Positions 55,438 to 64,000 of a stretch of 64,000 nt of DNA are shown in pieces. Numbering within the stretch: the stretch's first letter is position 1; every line of letters begins with the position of its first letter. Under the pieces are notes generated by a model. It had not been told where the DNA came from, made no database searches, and saw only the letters and a list, made by a program, of their open reading frames with translations. The DNA lies in NCBI GenBank assembly GCA_020284085.1, contig JACEVL010000344.1, forward strand, positions 879,506 to 943,505. The letters run 5' to 3'. Both the position numbers and the translations under genes were made by a program. The DNA comes from Aporrectodea caliginosa (taxonomy: Eukaryota; Annelida; Clitellata; Crassiclitellata; Lumbricidae).

Positions 55438-55717
55438 TATGTTACACCAAGTTGAAATCTCAAACAAAAGTCATAAATGATATCCATGCCTTCTCCACCG
55501 AAAGCGTTTTCATCCACTGACATCTTCTTTGTTTCCATGGCGACATGCATATGTCTCCTGCCTCATCTTCCAGCTTTGCATCCTCCGCATCCGGTTCTCC
55601 AATCGGAGTTTGTCGTCCATTGAAGCGTGATGCATCGATCTGAACCTGGAACGATTTTCCAGCTTCAGGACCCACGCCCTGATCGTCGTCGCCAGCTCCT
55701 AATTCGTTTCTTCTCAT
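55438..55717 (-). other. Possible coding exon, unidentified
   Basis: The minus frame 55717-55460 encodes an acidic stretch (GDDDQGVGPEAGKSFQVQID, then GEPDAEDAKLEDEAGD) with balanced codon use unlike nearby DNA. A second frame overlapping its end (ATG at about 55543) gives a plausible METKKMSVDENAFGGEGMDI and a stop near 55441. One frame change may separate the two. No family is recognised and no splice sites could be confirmed. Confidence 0.25.
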
Positions 55718-55859
55718 GCGAGTAAATTATATGTAACCAGTAGGCCTACATATCAATTCATTGCCTTATTGTTTCATTGTTTTAATCTTTTATTTCCATG
55801 TGTTTAACTGCACTTCCCACTCATTCCTTTTACTTTCGATATTTAGTTTAAATTAGTTA

Positions 55860-56101
55860 AGGTTAGTTAAGATTTTTATGTTAATCAAGTCAACAACTGT
55901 TATACTATGTAAAGCATCTTTCGGTCGCCACATATTATGTTGAAATTGTATAGAGGTTCCCTACTTAGCGGGATCTTTGATCCCTTCAGGGCCTTCCCTT
56001 GTGGCATTCAACAATCCATACTTAAAAGTGCAATCTGATTTGTAATATTATTGTTTATTGTTGTTTGGCTACAAATAAACGATTGATTGATTGATTGATT
56101 A
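55860..56101 (+). mobile_element. LINE 3' UTR with GATT tail
   Basis: Matches the LINE B 3' end: ...TTAGCGGGATCTTTGATCCC... then a (GATT)n tail at about 56083-56101. Only the 3' UTR is present, so it is a strongly 5'-truncated copy. Confidence 0.75.
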
Positions 56102-56312
56102 AATAGAGTGAGGCTTTTTGTTAATAAATAATAATAATAATATTTTCGTTTATTGAAACAATCCGGTTGACAAACCGCAACTGGTTACAGTGTACAGTTA
56201 TGCAATTGAAATAATTCACGAGAACACAAATGACAAAAGACATAAATCTTAACTATACTAACAGAACAGACAGCATGCAATACACGGCGCTAATAGCAGC
56301 CTACAAAGCTTG

Positions 56313-56395
56313 TCCGCCTACGGACTTCGATCTCTGTACCTCTCGCTGTGTGTTATCCAATGCGCTATCGGGCCCCCTCCGATGTTGAACTGATT
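56313..56395 (-). repeat. tRNA-like SINE head (remnant)
   Basis: On the minus strand the sequence GATAGCGCATTGGATAACAC resembles a tRNA A-box half, followed by a degenerate B box (AGATCGAAGTCCG). Related to 41393-41480. Confidence 0.5.
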
Positions 56396-56550
56396 ATATC
56401 TATTTCTATGTGATATAGCCTACTTCAAAAGTGAGTGATGCCATTCATGTGCGCCTATAATATTATGTGGGTGTATGCATATAGGCCTATATATACCATC
56501 AGGAATGGCAGTATATATATATATCACCAGGAATGGCAGTATATATATAT

Positions 56551-57768
56551 ACCGGGTGGCGCATAAAAAACTTCCCAAACTTTGCTAACCTGGCAAAGAT
56601 CTAATTTCAGAGATATAAAATTTTAATTTATACCAAAATGTTAAGCAATTATTTCTGTGCAAAAATGTCAAATTTCAAGAGAGTATGTTTATTAAGTCAC
56701 ACCCTGCGGCAAGGTTATGACGTCATACCTGTTTACAAATTTTGCACAAAACTACGTCATTTATTTCGCCGCGAAGTAAACGAGAGTATCTTGATTAAAC
56801 TAGTCCTCGAAGTAGTAAACATTAAAACATGGTGTTTTCAAATGATGATCTCGCTGTTATTAAGATATCATTTAAGGAGAAGGGTAATTGGCAAGGCAAG
56901 CGAATCGTTCAGGAAAATCCGCGTAAAACTGGTCAAGACAAAGCATAAACCGAGTCAGAATAGCCGCGTTTACGGCTCTAGCAATGAACGAAAGTCTTCA
57001 ATTGCGCCAGAAAGATTTTATCATGAGACTAGTCGTTTCTCTAAAAAATTAATGGTATCTGCTGGAGTTTCGATGCACGGTAAAACAGACATCATCTTCA
57101 TTGATCCTCAGAAAACCAAAGTCAATGGAGAGCATTACGTCGGCTTGTTACGCGATAAGCTCATTCTCCAATGTCGTAGCCTCTATCCTGACGACAATAA
57201 TATTACATCTTTCAACAAGACAGTGCTCCTTCACATCGTTGCAGATTGGCTCAGCAATTTCTTCAAGCAAACACCCCTGATTTTATCCACAGTGATGCCT
57301 GGCCACCAAACTCTCCCGATCTAAATCCTCTGGACTACTATGTATGGAACGCCCTAAAGGAGCTGGTGTATGCTGGTCGCAGAAAACCGTTTCTAAATAG
57401 GCCTACTGACGAACTTAAGCAGGTCATTGAAGCAAAATGGTCTCTATTAGACGACACACAGATACAGAAGTCAATAGGACAGTGGAAACAGCGTTAATTT
57501 AAGGGTCGTTACAAGAGAAGGCGGAGGATCAATTAAACATCTGTTCGCGTAAAACGTCATCATAAACAACTGTGCAAAATTTTGACCATGGGTCATACAG
57601 TTCTACCAACAATTTCTCTCAAACTGTTGAGTATTTTGCGCTAAATTTTGGCTGTGTTGTACAAATATGAATGATGATTAGTTTGATGTACTATGATTCA
57701 ATTTACTTTAAAATTGTTTAATTGCCAGGTTAACAAAGTTTGGGAACGTTTTTAATGCGCCACCCGGT
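56551..57768 (+). mobile_element. Mariner-type DNA transposon 2 (degraded)
   Basis: Ends ACCGGGTGGCGCATAAAA (left) and the inverted TTTTTAATGCGCCACCCGGT (right) pair over about 45 bp, flanked by TATA. The plus strand encodes transposase in several frames: an N-terminal NDDLAVIKISFKEKG-like block near 56840, GVSMHGKTDIIFIDP (57065-57110), KVNGEHYVGLLRDKL, and the C-terminal PDFIHSDAWPPNSPDLNPLD with YYVWNALKELVYAGRR (57270-57390), then a stop at 57497. The DNP in PDLNP is the third-acid region of mariner DDD transposases; frameshifts separate it from the rest. Confidence 0.9.
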
Positions 57769-57771
57769 ATA

Positions 57772-58003
57772 TAATTGTATTGTATTGTATTGTATTTGAA
57801 CACTTGTTATAGCGCCTCTACCAGATTTCCCATTCAGAGGCGCTCCCGACTACTGCTGTAGTCGGAGTTTCACGCCGAAGCGCATGAGCAATTGCGAGTG
57901 AAGGACTTGCCCAGGGTCCCTACGCGACGGCTTTGAGGTGGATTCGAACCCGCAGCCCTCCAGCTGCAAGGCACCGAACATACCCCCAAACCACCGCGCC
58001 CCA
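57772..58003 (-). mobile_element. tRNA-derived SINE (SINE 1)
   Basis: Minus strand. The head GGGGCGCGGTGGTTTGGGGG lies near 58000 with a perfect B box GGTTCGAATCC at about 57940, then a body ending GGAGCGCCTCTGAATGGG and a tail with CAATACAATACAAT. It begins just after the mariner. Another copy is at 62565-62832. Confidence 0.75.
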
Positions 58004-58009
58004 GTATAT

Positions 58010-58168
58010 TGTGTTGTGTTGTGTGTTGTATTGTACTCCACGTTTATAATGCGACCGAGCCACCCGCAGTAAAGATCCGAGAAATAATCTCTGATAAACC
58101 GACCCGACCGGGAAGCGAACCCGGGGCGCCGGCGCGGCAAGCGGGCACCAACCCACTCGGCCACTCAG
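58010..58168 (-). mobile_element. tRNA-derived SINE (SINE 2)
   Basis: Minus strand, head from 58168: TGGCCGAGTGGGTTGGTGC (A box, Leu/Ser-type) and GGTTCGCTTCC (B box with one change). GC-rich stem between; the body ends in a CAATACAACACA tail. Not an intact tRNA because the acceptor arm does not close. Confidence 0.65.
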
Positions 58169-59418
58169 GATCCTATATATATATATATACCACCAAGAAT
58201 GGCACTCTCGTTGACAACGGTATAATAGGGGCGTTACCCAGTGAACTATCGTCTGAAAGGCACAATATATGTGGCCGATCAGTGGATGAGGTCATAATGA
58301 ACTGTGAACTGCGTCTGTCGTTCTTCGTCGCCCATTGAGGCAGAAGATGCGTCGCTCAGATGGACCACATCAACCTCTGTATACTAGTCTGTAAAGTCTG
58401 TAGGCATAGGCTAATATGGAATTGGTGCAGGTAACTTACACCTACAGTACAGTAATACAGTATATTAGGTTAATGTGATGCTTCGCTTATAATTATACTG
58501 TAGGCTAAACATATGCATCGGGTTCGTGATAATTAGATGCAAACGACATCGTATACGACGAAGGCCATGGAGTGCAGTCTATCCGGTTATTTCGTTCCAT
58601 CTCCTCGCACCGGAAAGAACCGATCCTATGACGTCCGCCGGAAGGACGTCCTAAAGTTGCGCTTAGAACCCTGCCGGCACATCGTTCGTCGTCTGCAGCT
58701 GAGGACGATAAACCAGAGACGACCCAAGAAGCAATGAAAGCGTCAAAGCGAAGACAGACGACGCTAGCTAGGGGGCCTTCGTCTTCGTATTTAATCAAGA
58801 CATTTATAAGTCCGCTATATAGGCTATACAACCATGGACAGCAGAAACTTAGGGCCTACTTCTTTCCCTAACAGCTCCGATGAACGGACGATGAATTCTC
58901 ATCTGCTCAAGCTAACATTAGTCTACTTCGAAGCCTTTAGGCTATAGCCTACTGCAATCTCGTGTGTGTGTGTGACACTGTGTGTGACACTGTGTGTGTG
59001 TAGGCGTGTGAGGTGTGTGTAGGTGTCTGTGTAATGTTTGTGCTGTGCATGGATTGAATTGTCCAGGTTTGGAGGGTTCAACCTCCCAATTCATTTTCAG
59101 CCCCTCTAGTTAATTTCCAAAAATTACCTTGGGCAGAGGTAATTTAAATACCCTAGCAGTTTTCAGTTGTTCAATGTATTTTATTTGCTCAATAATAATG
59201 AAAACTATTGCTTTGTTTATCTCAGTTTTCATTTGTACCACTTCGATCAGTGTTTGTTAAGTAATAATTTTTTGCTGCAGCTATAAATCTTCTTAAAACA
59301 ACACTCAAGAGTTTTCCAATAAGTGTTCTTCACTGTTCAATTTCTGACACAGCTAAAGATTGATGAAGAAAAGATATTATTATTTTAAAGAAAAGATATT
59401 ATTATTTTACAGAAAAGA

Positions 59419-59482
<64 letters not shown>

Positions 59483-59730
59483 CTCACCCACTACAATTTA
59501 GCACGCCTATACCGATTTTAGGTATGACTCCTCCATGTTAGAAATTCTGGTCTCAGGGCATCCGGAAATGTAAGAACTTCTCAACCCTTGCACAGTTCAA
59601 ATTTGACAATTCAAACCTGAGACTATCCATGTAGGCATAATTATGCTTCTAGGCTAATTATTTCACTATCGCAATTAACGCATTTGTCTAAACTGCGTGT
59701 CTAATTAGAAAATAAGTATTGCCTGCGTGA
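58169..59730. other. No gene seen; GT and ATT microsatellites
   Basis: A GTGTGTGTGACACT-type tract lies at about 58962-59035 and an (ATT)n tract at about 59426-59478. Remaining sequence shows nothing supportable. Confidence 0.5.
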
Positions 59731-59739
59731 CTTGATTAG

Positions 59740-60130
59740 ATTCTGTCCCAGACAGCCACACCCCACGGGTCCGCCATCTAGCCGATATCGAATTCCCGCA
59801 GCGAGCCTCTGGTGGCCTCCCGCATAGGCGCGGCGGTGGGAACGCTCGTCTGCACAATGCAGGCCTACGTTTGCGTACGCGCGCGGGCACAACCGAGGGA
59901 CCCCACGCTGGCCCGGCAAAAGTTTTCCCTGCCTAATCAAGCCCTGAGCGGTCCGCAGGCCGAGTTTGCAGCGGTTAGCTGCAGGACCCCGTGTGATCAG
60001 TGCGGGCGAGATGTCATTGTACCTGCATCGGCGCCATTTCGCCGCTAGTGGCAACTGTGGGTAAAATGAAGGCGCGACGAGGGTGATTGTAAGGCACTGC
60101 ATTTTGCCGCCCATTTTACCTACATCCAGC
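59740..60130. other. GC- and CpG-rich patch
   Basis: 390 bp much richer in GC and CpG than the rest of the window, with no recognisable coding or RNA content. Could be a CpG island of a gene outside view or an unrecognised element. Confidence 0.35.
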
Positions 60131-60189
60131 CATCAGTGGCAAACTGTGGGCCCTATGACTGGTTATAAGGGACTGCGAGATGATTTCTT

Positions 60190-60762
60190 TTGTATATTTG
60201 CTATCCAATCTCAAATGTGTATAATCCACCAAGATTATTCACATTTGAGATTGGATTCAACAGCCCTAAACGTAGCTACTGCAAGAAAAAGAAGAAACTT
60301 CAGAGTTTATGAAAATCATTATATTGAAGTTAACACCATTATGCTGTATCACAAAAAGTAACAAACAGTGGAACAGTATTGGGCCTAAGAGTTCTGATAG
60401 GCCTCTAATGTACACATATTCATATGTACATGTATATTATACATCTAGAAACATGCATATATATATACATACATAATTATATTACATAGCCACACATATA
60501 CATTATATATAAATATATATAAATATAGAACACATACTTGCTATTCTAATTTCAAAAGTGCATAATCCACCAAGATTATACACATTTGAGATTGGATTCA
60601 ACAGCCTAAACGTAGCTACTGCAAGAAAAAGAAGAAACTTCCCAGTTTGTTTAAAATCATTACATTGAAGTTAACATCATCATGCTGTATCACAAGGAGT
60701 TACAAACAGTGGAACAGTATTGGGCCTAAGAGTTATGATAGGCCTCTAATGTATATTTATAT
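60190..60762 (+). repeat. Tandem duplicated unit with an internal hairpin
   Basis: About 215 bp (60200-60415) recurs at 60541-60758. The first copy begins with a hairpin: arm 60203-60226, loop CACCAA, arm 60233-60256, paired at 23 of 24 positions. In the second copy the left arm is diverged while the right arm is conserved. Confidence 0.75.
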
Positions 60763-60889
60763 GTAGGCCTACATATATTTATATATGTATATGTGCATGT
60801 ATATATATATACATGCATATTATTACATATCTACACATATACATTATATATATATACATGTAAAAATATCCAACATATATTTATCTATC

Positions 60890-61078
60890 TGTAATTGAAC
60901 ATTTGTATAGCGCCAGTCAGAGATTCAGAGTCGCTCCCGACCCATGTCAGTGCTGTCTCAACAAATAAGATGGTCTTCAGGCGTTTCCGAAGCAGAGGAA
61001 GGGAGAGGCTGAGGAGCTCAAGACGCAATTCATGCGGAAGGTGGTTCCAACTAGGGGGGCCGACATAAGCAAAGCATG
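60890..61078 (+). repeat. SINE-tail-like repeat
   Basis: GTATAGCGCCAGTC and GTCGCTCCCGACCC at the start resemble the tail region of SINE 1. No tRNA head is present. Confidence 0.5.
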
Positions 61079-61223
61079 TAGATATGTGTGTGTGTATTTA
61101 TATATGTATAGTACATATATAATAAACATGCATATATACATACCTATATAATATATATTATATAATAATATGTATATTTATACATATAAATATACATATA
61201 TATATATACACAAATATATACAT

Positions 61224-62271
61224 TAGGTGTGTCCAGAAAAATGATACATTGCAGAAACCAACCATTCCCTATTTTTTCCCATTATTCTATTCATATATTG
61301 TCTAAAAATATTTTTTATAGAATTTTAAAATGTTATCCTGAGGTCCCTCAAAGCCCCCGAACATACCCTACTTAAACCCCCAGAACTGTAGGCGTCCATG
61401 CTTTTGTCTTGGAACTTGAGTCCATTGTCGATTTACTCTTTTTATCACAAAATATTAACGAATAGTCCAATTTAGATGAACGTTTTACTGTTTGCTTGTC
61501 TTAATGAGAGCTATATTCTGATGAAATATAGATATTAAATTCAGGGTCTTTAAGGTCATTTCAAGGTCATATGAAACAAAAATCAAAGAAAAATGATCAG
61601 ATCTCAGCCAATAATTATTGAAATTGGTTAATTCTTTCGTGCATTTCTCGTCTTGAAGAGGGCTACCTGTGATAAGAAACAAGGATACCAAATGTAAGAC
61701 GATCAAAAGTTATTTTAAGGACAAAAAGGTCAATTTCAGACCACGATTTTTCTTTAAAATTGACCTTTTTGTAATTAAAATTACTTTTGATCGTCTTGCA
61801 GTTGGTATCCTTGTTTCTTACCACAGGTACCCCATGTCAAGACGAGAAATAATTAACCAATTTCAACAAATTATTGGCTGAGATCTGATCATTTTTCTTC
61901 GTTTTATTAAGATTTCGTTTCTTATGACCTTGAAATGACCTTGAATGACCCTGAATTTAGTATCAATATTTCATCTGAATGTAGCTCACATCGAGACAAA
62001 CAAACAGTAAAAAGTTCATCTAAATTGGAATCCTCGTTAATTTGTTGTGATAAAAAGAGTAAATCGACAATGACCCAAGTTCCAAGACCCAAGCATGTTT
62101 GCCGTCAGTCCTGGGAGTTTAAGTAGGGTATGTTCGGGGGCTTTGAAGGACCTCAGGATAACATTTTAAAATTCTGTAAAAAATATTTCTAGACAATATA
62201 TGAATAGAATAATGGGAAAAAATAGGGAATGGTTGGTTTCTGCAATGTATCATTTTTCTGGACACCCCTAA
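61224..62271. mobile_element. 1-kb near-perfect palindrome (foldback element)
   Basis: Arms of about 505 bp (61224-61741 and 61757-62271) are inverted copies around a centre at about 61749. Ends are TTAGGTGTGTCCAGAAAA and its inverted partner TTTTCTGGACACCCCTAA, flanked by AT sequence compatible with TA duplication. Arms match with few indels. No transposase; a non-autonomous hairpin-type element, possibly Tc1/mariner-mobilised. Confidence 0.9.
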
Positions 62272-62564
62272 TATACATATATAAATATAAGGGAAATGAA
62301 GGACTTCTCCAAAAAATATTCAGCATACATCCCAAACTTATATTGCCTAAACATTTTTATAGCTATGGCCTAAACATAACTACATCATGTATAATAATTT
62401 CACTCTGTTTAGCCACTAAAACTCAAACTAACAACAATTAGCAGACATAGGTGCCAGTCAATAATGTTCATGTACATGTATCTTGAAGGTACTTGTAAAC
62501 CCTGAATAAAGCAGAGCAATATAAAGTAGCAAAAAAATTTGAAGCTAATTCATTTAATTTAATT

Positions 62565-62832
62565 TCAGATATTATATAGCGCCCCTTCAAGATTTCTACT
62601 CAGAGGCGCTCCCGACTACAGCGCGGACACTGAATCAGAGTTTCACGCCGAAGCGCATGAGCAATTGCGAGTGAAGGACTTGCCCAGGGTCCCTACGCGG
62701 CGGCTTGAGGTGGATTCGAACCCGCAACCCTCCGGCTGCAAGGCACCGAATATACCCCCTTTGAGGTGGATTCGAACCCGCAACCCTCCGGCTGCAAGGC
62801 ACCGAACATACCTCTACACCACCGCGCCCCAC
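62565..62832 (-). mobile_element. tRNA-derived SINE with duplicated head
   Basis: Copy of SINE 1 on the minus strand. The B-box half is tandemly duplicated: GGTTCGAATCC occurs at about 62717 and 62773 with the same flanks, 52-56 bp apart. The body contains GCATGAGCAATTGCGAGTGA and the tail ATATAGCGCC. Confidence 0.8.
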
Positions 62833-64000
62833 ACACTAATGCCTAAACATGCCTAACCTCAACCCATGACAATATTTTAAAATTAGAACAGCAGTCCTTT
62901 GAGCTAACCATGGGTATGAATATGAATGTTACCGACTTAATTTTCCAAGTCTTGGCATACGAGGACAGGTGGCCATTCCTCTCCCTTGCTGCCTCATCTT
63001 CCCACCAACAGTGAGACGGCTAGATGGCTAGGGGCACAGATGGAGCAAAAAGCATGAAATAAATTTCTGCCCTGACAGGGAGTTAAACTCCAACCGCTCG
63101 GTTGACAGTTCAGCATGCTAAAAACTAGACTATTGTGAACACACATTAAGAATCTCAAAGGTGCTGTAACAAGGCTATCTATAATAAGGTGTATTTTAAG
63201 ATTAGCTAAAAATGTTTTCTGATGTATTTGAAGCAGCAGAGTTCTAAGTTAAAGTTGGAGATTGTTCCGTGAAGGTCCAATGTACGAGAAGGATCAGTGT
63301 TAGCAAGTCAATGTATATGGGAGCGCAGGACATGCTGCAGAGCGCCGTATTCGTCGACCTGGCTGGCTCAGTGCAGCAACACAGAGCTCCCTGATGTTTT
63401 CTGGGGCAGAACCGACCATCAATGCTTGACCGAGAAGGATCTTAGATGTAATTCGATCCTCAACTGGAAACCAGAGCAGTGTCTCTCGCATGTAGTTTGA
63501 AATATGCAAGAGAAGAGAACTGACTGAAGCTCATGGATATGGAATCTCTGTTTTTGGCTTCCAGAAGAGTGTGCCTCGATTCATCGAAACCACCTGCAAC
63601 AGAAAAAGAACAAGCACACCCAAAATTAATGCAATTCAAAAGTTTCACATCACAGGTAGAACATGAAATGAAAAACACACTACTTTAAACACTTCTTCCA
63701 AAGTTACTACTCTGTACTAATTTGTGTAGAAGTAGAAAGAAAAAGGAGGAACGATAGCATATGGTGAGAGTTTTCATTTTATAGCCGAGTTTGGTATTGG
63801 TTGCAAGTGGAATAACACCTCGAAACATCTTTAGAACTGTAAAAAAGTTGCAAGCATGGATAGTTAAGAGCATCAAAAATCTTAAATCCAGACTCGAACT
63901 GAATTGCTGTGAAGCACCTGCATTACAGCGGTAACGAAACACTGATGAAGAGCAAAGAAATCTACGACCTGGAATGTATTTCTCTTGCAACCACAATGTA
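62833..64000. other. No recognisable feature
   Basis: Short frames on both strands, none recognisable, and no repeat matched within the window. Confidence 0.4.

Noticed and set aside
58084..58168. Functional tRNA-Leu or tRNA-Ser gene
   Set aside because: A and B boxes are present but the acceptor stem does not pair and the sequence continues into a SINE body and tail.

Overview
The window is animal nuclear DNA, probably from a marine invertebrate. Long coding stretches are rare, and almost everything recognisable is a transposable element: a Penelope-like element, a Polinton/adintovirus-like element, a Ty3/gypsy gag, many LINE tails, mariners, tRNA-derived SINEs, foldback elements and abundant microsatellites. 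The palindromic word TAGGCCTA recurs dozens of times across the window. I cannot name the species; an echinoderm or similar marine animal is only a guess.

Layout. 0-8 kb: small foldback elements, a 51-bp minisatellite, LINE debris, and an inverted arrangement of terminal modules of a Penelope-like element (PLE). 6.0-13.6 kb: a nearly intact PLE unit between inverted terminal modules, with an upstream ORF carrying an SGNH-hydrolase-like domain (interrupted by about 520 bp of CTT repeat) and a reverse transcriptase/GIY-YIG ORF with one 5-bp frameshift. 13.6-19.3 kb: mostly unannotatable, with one LINE tail and SINE pieces. 19.3-21.57 kb: two gag-region ORFs of a Ty3/gypsy element, cut off at the only N (21572). 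21.57-32.5 kb: a Polinton/adintovirus-like element with a double jelly-roll capsid, a frameshifted penton-like gene, a pVI-like protein, a packaging ATPase, a zinc-ribbon/PLA2 protein, a retroviral-type integrase, a broken protein-primed DNA polymerase B and a Cys-rich small protein; no protease is seen. 33.8-39.9 kb: nested and alternating LINE remnants. 40-41 kb and 56.5-57.8 kb: two mariner-type transposons with related ends. 42.3-44.5 and 52.5-53.5 kb: two families of G-run box foldback repeats. 46.0-47.1 kb: the only plausible cellular gene, a single-exon ankyrin-repeat protein, with a truncated duplicate of its 3' end at 51.0 kb. 57.8-62.8 kb: SINEs, a duplicated hairpin unit, and a 1-kb near-perfect palindrome.

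How the parts relate. In the Polinton, capsid and packaging genes run leftward, the ATPase and PLA2 genes diverge from a shared repeat-rich spacer, and integrase and polymerase converge with a 9-bp gap. This is a self-synthesising, virus-like layout, but the element is no longer functional because the polymerase is frameshifted and the left end is missing. In the PLE, ORF1 probably provides an accessory RNA-binding or hydrolase function and ORF2 the copying and nicking activities; only one small lesion separates ORF2 from an open frame, suggesting recent activity.
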